From NCBI GenBank assembly GCA_936432065.2, contig OW386292.2:13236918-13300917 (forward strand): a stretch of DNA of 64,000 bases. Reading direction: 5' to 3'. How positions within the stretch are numbered: position 1 is the stretch's first letter; the number at the start of each line of letters is the position of its first letter. Shown in pieces: positions 11,209 through 21,921 of this stretch. Both the position numbers and the translations under genes were made by a program. The stretch is from Rutpela maculata. Lineage: Eukaryota; Arthropoda; Insecta; Coleoptera; Cerambycidae. The notes under the pieces are model-generated. The model did not search any database. It was given only the letters and a program-made list of their open reading frames with translations, and was not told the origin of the DNA.

Positions 11209-12861
11209 TTTTACAATTAATTATTTTTTATTTATTTGCTTTGATCATGATTAGAGAATATTATTTAGGTATTATGCAAATCACAACTTACACACTTTTT
11301 ATTTATTATGAAAATACCTACTTTCTGTATATTGTTGCCCTAATCTGGGCACGCTAATATACTAGTCAGGTAAATACTTTAAAACACTCATTATTGGAGA
11401 ATCAATCAAAACAACTACTCTTCTAGCTAATACTGACGAAGTATTGAATTACATGATAGGATTCTTAGCATTTTAAAGAAAAAAATATATTGAAAATACT
11501 TAAATCATTTATTCAAATTTAATCATTCACACTTTTTTATTTAATATGAAATTATCTACTTTCTGTATATTAGTGCCTTAATCGGGTCACGCTAATATAC
11601 TACTTAGGAAAACACTTTAAAACACTCATTATTGGAAAACCAATCAAAACAACTACTCTTCTAGCTAATACTGACGAAGTATTGAATTACATGATAGGAT
11701 TCCTGGCATTTTAAGGCAAAAAAAATATATTGAAAATAGTTAAATTATTTATTGAAATTCAGTCATTCACAACAATTATTGAACCATACATTCTATTTCA
11801 ACTCTAGAAAAGTTGTACAAGTTTTTTTGAACTCGTTAGTTCTCATCAGTAGAGTATAGAAACATTCATTCATTATTTACAAGCCTATTCTTGATTTATT
11901 TTTACAATTAATTATTTTTTATTTATTTGCTTTGATCATGATTAGAGAATATTATTTAGGTATTATGCAAATCACAACTTACACACTTTTTATTTATTAT
12001 GAAAATACCTACTTTCTGTATATTGTTGCCCTAATCTGGGCACGCTAATATACTAGTCAGGTAAATACTTTAATACTTTAGGGCAACAATATACAGAAAG
12101 TAGGTATTTTCATAATAAATAAAAAGTGTGTAAGTTGTGATTTGCATAATACCTAAATAATATTCTCTAATCATGATCAAAGCAAATAAATAAAAAATAA
12201 TTAATTGTAAAAATAAATCAAGAATAGGCTTGTAAATAATGAATGAATGTTTCTATACTCTACTGATGAGAACTAACGAGTTCGAAAAAACTTGTACAAC
12301 TTTTCTAGAGTTGAAATAGAATGTATGGTTCAATAATTGTTGTGAATGACTGAATTTCAATAAATAATTTAACTATTTTCAATATATTTTTTTTGCCTTA
12401 AAATGCCAGGAATCCTATCATGTAATTCAATACTTCGTCAGTATTAGCTAGAAGAGTAGTTGTTTTGATTGGTTTTCCAATAATGAGTGTTTTAAAGTGT
12501 TTTCCTAAGTAGTATATTAGCGTGACCCGATTAAGGCACTAATATACAGAAAGTAGATAATTTCATATTAAATAAAAAAGTGTGAATGATTAAATTTGAA
12601 TAAATGATTTAAGTATTTTCAATATATTTTTTTCTTTAAAATGCTAAGAATCCTATCATGTAATTCAATACTTCGTCAGTATTAGCTAGAAGAGTAGTTG
12701 TTTTGATTGATTCTCCAATAATGAGTGTTTTAAAGTATTTACCTGACTAGTATATTAGCGTGCCCAGATTAGGGCAACAATATACAGAAAGTAGGTATTT
12801 TCATAATAAATAAAAAGTGTGTAAGTTGTGATTTGCATAATACCTAAATAATATTCTCTAA
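11209..12861. repeat. 1.65-kb near-perfect palindrome with internal tandem units
   Basis: Sequence from about 11251 to 12055 is mirrored from about 12055 to 12861 with very few differences. The central loop of ~45 bases is bounded by TTGCCCTAA and TTAGGGCAA. Each arm holds two ~240-bp tandem units (each with CTAATACTGACGAAGTATTG) plus a third partial unit. The first ~170 bp recur as a direct repeat at 11905-12077. An 11-bp direct repeat, TAAATGGGTTT, flanks the whole (11198-11208 and 12862-12872), which looks like a target duplication. The left side has ~38 bp that the right side lacks. No coding capacity. Confidence 0.85.
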
Positions 12862-12872
12862 TAAATGGGTTT

Positions 12873-14233
12873 GTACCAAAATTCGTGAAAGTACCTAGTA
12901 CCTTCAGATGTAAGTGTCTTCGGGCATTCGATTTTTTTTTATTATTAATTCTAACATGTCAATTACTAGCTGTAAAAAAAACCTGTCACTTTTCGAACTA
13001 GTCTGTAAAAATGCTATTTTCGGAACAAGAAACTCCCAAAAATTAATGTTTTCGGAACGGTTGCCGAAAAAATGGTTGTCTCTAACTTCTCTAACCAGAG
13101 CTATTATATGGGGTGATACGGATCCTAAAAATTACGAGAATGTCACAAATATTTAGACTATTATATTAATTTGTTCTTATTCGTTCATTAAAATTACTCG
13201 ACTTTTATTCTCTGGTCTTCCGTTATGATGACCAATTCTTAAAGAATTCCTTAAAATAAAGTTAAATGTTTGAAAATAAGCGATTTGTTTTGAGTCATTT
13301 ACTAGACCACCAAAAATCTCTTATAAGAAATAAGGTATGTATAATAAATAATTCCTATAGTTGTGACTTAATTTTAAAAGCCGTCAGTGTTTTTTTAATG
13401 CTAGCCGCTGTGCAATCCAATAATCACTTCTGTTGCGTTAAATGATTGTAAGAAGCAATCGATTAAGTTTTTCTATCCCATCTATTATCGGGAATGTAAA
13501 AACAGTTTTAAATACTTTATAAATGCGTAGCTCTACGATTTGTTCGTCCATAATTAATTATTGTAAGCATTCAAGCTCAGGTATTAGGAATTACCGCTAG
13601 ATGTTCTTATTATTCTAGTCCTCAGGCCAAAAAAAAAAAAAAAATGCCAAATAGGAAATGCGCTATTTTCTTGCATTTTTTCATGTATATCAACTTCAAA
13701 AAAGGTGCACCTAGTTTTGCAGAAGGAAACCCATATGGGAACGTGCTGTAGCTTGAAAACCATCCAAAATATGGTAAATTCTTGCAATAATTTTTTCATT
13801 ACATTTGTATGAATAATATGAACCCTCTCTGACCTCTCTACCGTAAATACTTTTGCAATTAGAAGGTAAGGTATAAAATAGTCTCATATTTAGATTTTGT
13901 CTCGTCAAACTTTTCATGATTCAGATATCAAAAATTGATACAGCATTTATGAAACAATTGTATGATGAAGAAAATGAGACCAAAAAGCGTTCGCTGGGAT
14001 GAATCGAATCGGCGATATGAAGTCGTGAATTGGGGTATAAAATGTATATTTTTCAGGAATAATCGACTTTCTATTCTACGATAAATGGGCAATATTATGG
14101 CTTACTAAATATGCCTGAAATCAGTAAGTTAAAATTAACATAGGTGCATCTGTCTATTGAAATATTTCTCATTATTAATGTAATCCATCTTCCTTGTTTG
14201 CTGAAGTACAGGACGTTTTGTTGGTTTTTTTTA
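12873..14233. other. No recognised feature
   Basis: AT-rich DNA. Frames of 60-80 codons near 12914-13156 and 13584-13917 show no family motif. An A-run at 13627-13645 is a simple homopolymer. Confidence 0.4.
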
Positions 14234-14320
14234 GTGTAGCTGTTCGGTTGTTTCTTCTTGGGGTATATGGCGCGATTTTCCTTTCTTAATATTTTTGTAA
14301 TTTGACCACTCCGAAAAATT
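14234..14320 (+). repeat. Fragment related to the flank of the 57.8-kb ribozyme insertion
   Basis: GTAGCTG followed by GTTTCTTCTTGGGGTATAT and a GGCGCGATTTTCC box parallel 57805-57853, the sequence just 3' of the hammerhead. The ribozyme core itself is not recognisable here. Probably a decayed Penelope-type terminal fragment. Confidence 0.35.
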
Positions 14321-14504
14321 CCCTGTACTCACGATGAGTTTTTCGACCAGCTGATTCTAAAATCACGTCTATAATTGGTCTGCTTTCCTGGATAAGTCCA
14401 AGAGAATAGTTAAAAATTCTAATGAATCTGACTGATGGAATCTCGAACATTTATTTAAAAATTTGGCTATAGAGGAAAATCTTTACTCTTTCTTTTTATG
14501 GTAT

Positions 14505-15604
14505 CGATGTCTTTTACATTTAAAAGACCCCCAAAAGGGGTATTTTTGCGGTTTTACGGTTATATCTCGTAAAGAACTCGCAATATCGAAAACAGAGTCC
14601 TATTAAAAGTTGTAGGGCATTAACTTCTACATTGAATGAGACCAGACGCATATTTTTTGGACCACCCGTTCCCATACTAGTGCTCATCAAAGTTGGACAA
14701 ATTTTACATATTTATAAAAAATGTATTATTTACACAATATTAAATATAGTACTATAGCACTCCATTGTACTAGTCTTGTACTTAGTAAATGTATAAAATA
14801 TTAAAATTGTAGAATATATAAAACAATAATATTAAAAAATGGTTTCATATAAAATGTGATAAAATCCATTCAACTGATATAAAGATGGAGGAGAAAAGAA
14901 ACATAATTCTTGAAATCAATTAGTGATGATTATATTTCATAATAACAAAAATTGTAGTTTAAAGTATGAAGATGAAAAGGGGAAAAAATAGGTAGGTATA
15001 CAAATTTCACATACATCGACGTTTGATTCTCTTTGGGCCACTCGGCTCCTGAAAATCTGTAATTTTCGTCGCCCCATATATGCAGTCCAGGTCTTCGTCA
15101 ACATCTAGTTCGTCAATTGCATCTGGTTAGAGGGAGTTAGTGCAGAAGTTCCCCTTGCAGTTGGCACAAATCAATGAGCAATTAATCCCAGCCTTCCGAC
15201 ACCCACAACCACCTGCACACCCATTGTTGCATTTGCAGAAAATTGTGGAGAGAAGACACTGTGGAGCTGGTTCCTTGGAGGTGGGAACGGGGTCAAGACC
15301 AAACTTTGAAGCCTGCCATCCCCAGGGTCCGAACCACATTTGTACTTGTAGGTAAGTTCTCAAGAAATGTTGGCTGGCTGCTTCGGATGTTGGTGGTAGG
15401 GATGCCAGGTTGAATTTGTCCAACTTTGATGAGCATTAGTATGGGAACAGGTGGTCCAAATATGCATCTGGTCTCATTCAGTGCAGAATTTAATGCCCTA
15501 CAACTTTGAATAGGACTATGTTTTCGATATTGTGAGTCCTTTACGAGATATAACCGTAAAACCGTAAAAATACCCCTTTTGGGGGTACATTTTTACCCCC
15601 ACCA
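14505..15604 (-). mobile_element. Deleted nuclease-family element B
   Basis: Inverted arms of ~190 bp (about 14525-14705 and 15410-15604) share ACCCCCAAAAGGGGTATTTTT, GTTATATCTCGTAAAG and AATGAGACCAGA. The right end finishes CCCCCACCACTT, one base from the expected TAGTGG-type terminus; the left terminus looks truncated. Between the arms only the C-terminal end of a nuclease-family gene remains, starting at the edge of the right arm. It is therefore an internally deleted copy. No duplication can be read. Confidence 0.7.
15127..15423 (-). pseudogene. XPG/FEN1-like nuclease family, C-terminal fragment (element B)
   Basis: This 98-codon open frame starts LPPTSEAASQHFLRTYLQVQ, passes through a WGP..LDPVPTSKEPAPQ segment, and ends in a cysteine-rich tail with CKCNNGCAGGCGCRKAG then CSLICANCKGNFC. 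The same order ends gene C at 15740-17125, so both belong to one subfamily, distinct from genes A and D. The nuclease boxes are absent because the element is internally deleted. The tail resembles a metal-binding cysteine cluster. Confidence 0.8.
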
Positions 15605-15739
15605 CTTAAACACAACTCCGCCGAGAGAGAAACCTAGTATAGTCATATTAGGCAACAAATGAAGCCATCGAAACAATAAAACCTTTTGTAGCAATTGTTT
15701 TCGATTCGTCTAATTTTTTTTTACACTACCTGCTGGGCT

Positions 15740-17125
15740 ATAGGGCAATTATTATTTAAAAAAAAGCATCGGCAGTCGTTAATCCTACACAATTTTTCAA
15801 TAGGATTACTTGTGTTGCTCGAGATCAAAATGATTTAAAGGAGCGTTTTAAATGTGAATTAAATCATATACCGGTTAGTTTATTTGACGATATTTCGTTT
15901 CGATAAACAACAAAATCATCTCTTTTTTCTTATTCTGATAAAAAACTTACACCAAGTCCAACTTTGCCTGAGGTGCTAAACAATTTGTAATAGATGGGGG
16001 GTTTCTCCTTAGAAAAGTTGTGTGGCAACGTCGGACTCAATATAAAGATATTGTTCATCAGTATGTTTCATTTGTTCGTTATCATTATGGTTTAAATTGT
16101 ATTATTATTTTTGATATATTCTAATGAAAGCACTTTCGTTAAAACAGAACATCAAAGAAAAGCTAAAAATGTATTTCAGAAAGAAATTAATATTGACCCA
16201 CAAAAAAAATAGTAGATATCTCAAAACGAATTTTTAGTATTAACGCCAAATAAAGATCAGTTAATTAAACTTCTAACATCAAATTTTTCCCAAAATAATA
16301 TCACAGTCTAATGTGCGGATGCTGATTATTTAATTGTAAAATCTGCTATTGATTTCTCAGCTGATATGTGCAACCATGTTATAGTTATTGGTCAAGATAC
16401 AGGCTCAATAACGTTACTCATTGAGCACTGCAAAACAAAAAATGTATACAGGATGAGACCCGGTGATGGAGGTAAATCTGATAATAATATCTGTAAATTA
16501 CGTTTAGAACTAAGTGAAAACGTAGTAAAAAATATTCTATTTGCACATGCCATCTCTGGATGCATTCTATAAAAAGGGCAAAAAACAGTATTTTCAGTTT
16601 TAGAAAATAATACTGAATTAAGTAACAGCCTATTAATTTTCAAAAGTAAATTTGCCGAAGCAAATCAGCTTGGAGTATTTGGAGAATAATTTATTTCAAG
16701 ATGGAATGGCAGAAAAAAATTAATAGTTTAAACGATTACAGGTTCGTTAGGTATAATTAGATTTCCGCTAGGCAAAATATTTTCCAACATTTCGATCTAG
16801 CAGTTCTTTCGTCTACATCCGATGCCACTAAATATCATATTTATAGTGTTTTGGCAAATTCAAGTCTTGTTAGGCGATAATCTTAATCCAGAGAACTGGG
16901 GTTGGAAAAACAGCGGTTATCTAGAACCAATAAAAACAGTACAAAAGTGTGCCCCTGATTTTATTTTAAATATTTTATTCTATGGTTGCAAGAAAAATTG
17001 CAAACAGTCTTGTACATGTAAAAAATATAACCTTAAGTGCAGTACCAGCTGTGTAAATTGCATTGGACAGGACTATGATAATGCGTCAGAGGTGTTACTT
17101 TCTGAGAATGAGGCTAGTTTTTAGT
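15740..17125 (+). pseudogene. XPG/FEN1-like nuclease gene C (broken)
   Basis: Plus-strand gene with many stops and frameshifts but clear order. DGGFLLRKVVWQ and YVSFVRYHYGLN lie near 15990-16100, then EHQRKAKN and NIDPQKK near 16150-16210. An ADADYLIVKSAIDFSAD box lies near 16315, HVIVIGQDTGSITLLIEHC at 16375-16440, and LFAHAISGC at 16540-16565 (the following Asp is lost). WGWKNSGYLEP comes at 16900-16930 and a cysteine-rich tail CKKNCKQSCTCKKYNLKC at 16985-17040. The DAD, DTD and GCD boxes correspond to those of genes A and D. No left terminus with a TAGT end was found, so the element limits are unknown. Confidence 0.75.
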
Positions 17126-17333
17126 CAAAGCTCGTATTTGAGGGTTTTTTTATGCTTTAATTTATTCATGCTTTTTAAAGAGTTTGTAGTTTATTTTTCC
17201 CCTATTTATGAGTTCTGTTATTGTGTTTGTTGTTACGTTTAAAAAGAAAACATGATTTCGATAAAGAATTGTTTGCAGATAGATTAAATGTGTACAAAGC
17301 ACTTGCCGCTTAACGTATTTGTGTAAAAAAATT

Positions 17334-18343
17334 GGGGTAACTTTTACCAATTATTTACTGTCTGCAACTTGGTAAAAAGAAAGATTATTGATTCAAATAT
17401 GCAATTATTTAGTTTGCAGACAATGCGCACATGCACGAGAGTCACAATAAAGTGTCAAAAATATTGAGCAACGCATCTTTGCCTAAGCATCAAGCTTAAA
17501 AGTTGAGGAGTATGGCTGGTGCAAATCGGAGAACTGTTTGATAGAGATGAAATGCCACAAATCGTCAAAGAAATTTTTGTAGTTGATAACGACAACGGTA
17601 CGAAAATACCGTAGTTTTCTTGTTAATTCCAATGAATTTCAAATTATGATTCATTTTTAAAATTACAGTAGCAATTACCAGTAACAGTGTGGTCGAGGAG
17701 GATAACGAACAAATAATGCTGATAATGATTCAGATGAAGAAAACTTGTTTTTAGAACATATCAGTGACAGCGAGGAAGATATGTATCATTTCACTGAGGA
17801 TTATCGGAAAACGTTCCAGGAGTCAGTGGTTGAGAATGATGATGTTGAAGAAGAAACAGACGGCGAACAAATTTTTTTATAAATAATTATTATTATGATA
17901 ATATGTATAAGATTTTTGTTACAAGTTTAATAAAATAATATTTTTTCAATTGAATTTAACTATGACGCGAATTATCGATCAACTTTATCGAATACCAGCA
18001 CTAATTCTGGTCCGTGTGCATCTGCATGTTGTCTGCCCATCCGAAAAAAATATACTTGCATAAATTAGCTTACACAATTTTGTGTTGCAGAAGGTAAAGA
18101 GTTGTGTTTGGTGCATATCGCACGAAGAGATATCAAACGGAATTCGCCGAGTTTTGACTCTATTGTGGCTCTCGTGCATGTGGGCATTATCTGCCAATTG
18201 AATGCGTATTTAACCCAGTAACCTTTCTTTGTGCCAAGTTGCAGACAGTATAGATAGTTGTTTTTGGTACATATCTGTGGTTTTAGTGCATGTGCGAAGT
18301 TGCAGACAGTTAATAATCTGTAAAAGTTACCCCCATTTTCTTA
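17334..18343 (+). mobile_element. ~1-kb deleted nuclease-family element (C2)
   Basis: Inverted arms at 17334-17470 and 18140-18343 begin GGGGTAACTTTTAC and carry CTGTCTGCAACTT and CACATGCACGAGAG. The right arm has an extra ~60-bp segment with a further copy of the TTGCAGAC motif. Between the arms lies the last part of a nuclease-family gene with its intron (17500-17882). It may be an internal derivative of a larger element whose right terminus is at 18923. Confidence 0.65.
17500..17882 (+). pseudogene. C-terminal two exons of a D-type nuclease-family gene
   Basis: The first piece reads GWCKSENCL, a frame change, then DRDEMPQIVKEIFVVDNDN. It parallels YGWEEHDGKYIFKW and GDQLPKIENI of gene D. 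An intron-like segment follows (17598-17668, GTACG to TTACAG). The second piece gives an acidic tail with DSDEENLFLEHISDSEED and ends at a stop near 17882. Gene D has an intron at the same place and a similar acidic tail. This is a deletion derivative that keeps the splice structure. Confidence 0.65.
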
Positions 18344-18923
18344 CAAGTTTATAGAATTCAATGGACAACCGGGCATATTGGATTCGTCTGAAAACATTGT
18401 TTACAATAGTTTTGCAACCTAAATTTTCTAATAAAACTATAATTAAACGGTAAACAATTGTTCAAAGTTATGAAAAAAATAACAAGTTGACATGCGCACA
18501 ATCGGCACAATATGGTGATATGCATATCGTAAACGTCTGCATCTTCCCCTACTCGTCTTCATGAACCAGAATCATCATTTTGTATTGTTTGCAGACGGTC
18601 AATTATCTTTTTTTTTTTTTTTTACTAAAATTTGATACATTTTGGAGTACCCTGTATAAGGTTTGGTGCATGACAGAACTGTCTGCAAAAGCGCTTCCGA
18701 CATATTTTTATTCCTTTAATTTCGAATTATGAACTTTGCAGACGGTAGTGTATCAGTTGAAAACATTGTTTTTTTTATGCAAACCGGAAATCGTTTCCTA
18801 CATCCCGTGCATGCGAGAAAACCTTGAAAGTACCAAAAATTGAGCTTTATTGTATACATAATACTGACTAAATTACTTGCAGACGATAGGCTATCAGTTT
18901 TGATTTTCTGTCACCATCTACTA
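18344..18923. repeat. Terminal region with repeated TTGCAGAC motifs
   Basis: Several copies of TTGCAGAC or its complement GTCTGCAA occur near 18591, 18683, 18735 and 18881, in addition to those in C2 (17360, 17411, 18240, 18301). The right end, CATCTACTA at 18923, reads TAGTAGATGG in reverse and fits the TAGT-starting ends of the other nuclease elements. No matching left terminus was found. Confidence 0.5.
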
Positions 18924-19605
18924 GTCTATTATTACCTATTAAAAAAAAGCGCCTAATTTCAACACGGCGGCGCATTTTTTTTTATTTCTGCATGGCGGAT
19001 GTTTTGGGATCTTCAGTCAGACTCATGGATAGCCATAGAATACAATCCCTAAGAAATCAGCTTGTTACTTTGTTCCGCGTCAACTTTTAATTTTACTGTA
19101 CTAATAATTGAACAATATTGTTGGATACAATGACTATGAAAATTCTGATACCTGCAATATTAATGTAACGATAAAACTACCCTAAAGCGATTTATTACTT
19201 AATTAATGTGAATACAGATTTGACACACATAATTCCTGTACGTGTTCCTTTTCGTTTTCAATCTGACAAGAGCCAAATATAAACAATCGATAAATTCAAG
19301 AAGTCAGAATTGCAGGCCCGTCATAATTTATACGGGTTGTAGAAAAATTAATGGTGTGTTGCCCTGTAACGAAGTAAAATTAGTTAAGTCATTCCAGACC
19401 CATAAATCCTTTCGTTATGACATGGCCATATGCTCCAATTAAAAACCGCAGCGAATAGAGTTCGAAGAGATGGACTGGATGGAGTAAGGACCGTACTGGC
19501 ACTTCATTTACACATTTCTATGTCGAATTATCTCTAATAGTTTACTCAAAGGGTATTTTTATGAGTAGACTGTTGGTTTCACATAAAAAAAAATAATACA
19601 ATATA
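18924..19605. other. No recognised feature
   Basis: A 66-codon frame at 19242-19442 matches nothing I recognise. No repeat boundary found. Confidence 0.4.
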
Positions 19606-19742
19606 CAGTGTGTCCCCGGATGGACCTAACTATACTTGTAATTTTCCTTATTTCGTATTTTAAGAGAAAAAGTCATTCTTCATAAAAAGTTTTGCTTATC
19701 GTGAAAAGTCATTAGCCATACTGAGACTTTCAAAATAACATA

Positions 19743-20606
19743 CAGGGTGGTTAGCAAATAAGGAAACGTGATTTTGTGCCAAGAGTAAAGTATTAGTTTT
19801 TTGAGAGGAATATAAGGATTTTATTTTCCGACGAGGCAACATTTACTACGAATGGAGTTGTTAGTTACCAAAATTGTAGGCACTGGTCGGAAGAAAATTC
19901 AAATTTCCGTATTATTACTAAAAGTCAATACGATACGCTATAAAAAAATTATTGGACCATATATTTTCGACGCAACCGTAAATCAGAACACTTACATAGA
20001 TATGTTGGAAAACTTTTTAATGCCTGCTCTGGATGATATAAATTTACAGGACAGAAGAAAACTGTATTATCAACATGATGGTTGTCCTGCACAAAGTGCA
20101 ATTAGTGTAAGAAACTGGTTAGATCAGCATTTCCACAATAAATGGATAGGACAGTTTGGTCCTATAAGATGGCCTGCACCCTCCCCTCTTGATTTCTTTT
20201 TATGGGGAAGCAAAAAGTTTATGTCCATGATTTAAAAGATAATTTAAACCTTTTAAAGGAGAAAATATCAGAAGCAATAGCCGACATAAACGAGGATACA
20301 ATTCATTTAGTTTATGGAAAACTTAGAAAAAATATTGAAAAATGTGGAGCAGTAGGAGGACAACAAAGAATAGTTTTGTTATCATTTTATTCAATAAATT
20401 ATGTGCTTTCGTTAAATTCATAAAATTATTTTAATCCTAATTTTCGCAAAAATATCAACTTTGAGATACGACGTTCAAATTTCATATCTGGTTTACTATT
20501 AACATTAGAAACAACTTCTTTCAGAAACATTTTTTATATTCCTCTCAAAAAACTAATACTTTACTCTTGGCACAAGTTCACGTTTCCTTATTTGCTAACC
20601 ACCCTG
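19743..20606 (+). mobile_element. Deleted mariner-like element inside the palindromic MITE
   Basis: Termini CAGGGTGGTTAGCAAATAAG and its inverse are flanked by TA at 19741-19742 and 20607-20608. Inverted ends are ~78 bp. Only the 3' two thirds of a transposase gene remain, beginning right after the left terminal repeat. Confidence 0.85.
19820..20423 (+). pseudogene. Mariner-family transposase, N-terminally deleted
   Basis: Starts in the catalytic domain: FSDEATFTTNGV at 19827-19862, with the first acidic residue. After a frame change come IIGPYIFDATVNQNTYIDML, then YYQHDGCPAQSAISVRNWLD with the second catalytic Asp, then WIGQFGPIRWPAPSPLDFFL (the usual RSPDLTPLDFFLWG box has lost residues). 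A second frame at 20202-20423 supplies QKVYVHDLKDNL and LRKNIEKCGAVGG. The helix-turn-helix DNA-binding half is missing and at least two frameshifts are present, so it is inactive. The family is IS630/Tc1/mariner. Confidence 0.9.
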
Positions 20607-20848
20607 TATGTTATTTTGAAAGTCTGAGTATGGCTAATGACTTTTCACGATAAGCAAAACTTTTTATGAAGAATGACTTTTTCTCTTAAAATGCGAAATA
20701 AGGAAAATTACAAGTATAGTTAGGTCCATCCGGGGACACACTGTATACTATTTACGTCCCAGATTTGTATGTATACGAACACTTTATATGACCTATTAGG
20801 AGTTCCTGTTGTCTAATTCTTTCTGTCTAGTATAGTAACGATAAAAGA

Positions 20849-20965
20849 ATAGTATATTATATTACTAGGAGTAGAACGCACTCTTTTTTTGTGTTGAGCC
20901 CAGGCCGAAGCCGCAAACTGGGCGAAACACAAAAAAAGGCGTTCTACTCCGTGTAATATATACTA
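20849..20965. repeat. 117-nt hairpin
   Basis: AGTAGAACGC and a CTTTTTTTGTGTT stretch pair with AACACAAAAAAAG and GTTCTACT across a GC-rich loop that contains CCAG and CTGG. The outer AGTATATTATATTAC and GTAATATATACT can extend the stem. No coding sequence. It may be a small MITE inserted into the broken interspersed repeat copy e. Confidence 0.6.
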
Positions 20966-21292
20966 TTTTTTCTTCAAGCGTATTAAAATGCAAAAATTCA
21001 TTTATTTAGCATAAATGTACAAATATTCAAACTACAGTCTTACATGTTGACACAATATGACAAGTGGCTAGTGGATAGCGCGCCACCGGTGGCTTTCGGT
21101 ATTAACATTATGTTACTAGTAAAACAATACCCACTGCGGTGACGCTTTCGGAACTAATATTATGTTACTAGTAAAACAATGTCCACTACGGTGGCGTTCG
21201 GTACTAACATTTTGTTACTAGTAAAACAATGTCCTACTTCTACTTCTGTTTTTGGTGACAATTTAAACATTTTAATACGCTTGAAGAAAAAA
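20966..21292. repeat. Inverted-repeat insertion with a three-copy minisatellite
   Basis: TTCTTCAAGCGTATTAAAAT at ~20972 is inverted at 21269-21290. Between them a ~50-54-bp unit with TTACTAGTAAAACAAT occurs three times (about 21112, 21166 and 21217), linked by CGGTGGC-type spacers. Confidence 0.65.
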
Positions 21293-21921
21293 ATTATTTT
21301 TTACCGCTTAAGCTTATAGTCCGGGAGCTGGCGTCAAATTTAATTACATCATTTCAACAAAGCTCATTTTTTCAGTACAGGTTGTTTTTTCATTGCTTAT
21401 CGAAGGATCGGGTGTCAGCTACTTCAATCTCGGAGATGAAGGGCGTGGGAGGCTGCGCATCCGGTAAAATAATTTCGTTTTTCGCGTCAATCCAATAAGG
21501 CTACTAAACTATAAATAATTTATTTATGTAATATAAATGAAAAAAAATGTGTCAGCTGCATAGGGTAAGGAGCGAAGATTGTCAGCTACCCTAGTCAGTA
21601 TGTATGAAAAACACGTGAACATTCGTCATTTCAACAAAGCTGAAATTTATTTATATGATAGTTTACGATACAAAAAAACAATTAAAAAGTGTCAGCTGAC
21701 AATACCATGAGACAAAACCTGTCAGCTAGGCATTTTAAGTGTACTGCAGCGTCCAGGCGCTCATCTCGCGCGGTATCTTTAATGCCCCAGCTAACGTATT
21801 ATTTCATTTTTTTTAACCACCTGATGATCAATTTCAAGTTTCTCTCAGCACAAACTAATGAAATGCTCTATTTCACGCCTGCTGTTATCGTTTTTCTCAT
21901 ATAGAAACTTGAATATTTACA

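Larger units (their letters stand above)
19606..20743. mobile_element. Palindromic mariner-type MITE split at its centre
   Basis: Two equal 137-bp arms (19606-19742 and 20607-20743) are inverted copies that start CAGTGTGTCCCCGGATGG. They are flanked by TA (19604-19605 and 20744-20745). Without the inner insertion they would meet at ACATATGT, giving a ~274-bp hairpin MITE. The inner mariner at 19743-20606 occupies precisely that central TA. Confidence 0.8.

Noticed and set aside
8937..12872. One larger inverted-repeat element extending beyond 9102-11199
   Set aside because: GGTAC-type similarity outside the arms is short; AAT duplications fix the ends at 9102 and 11199.
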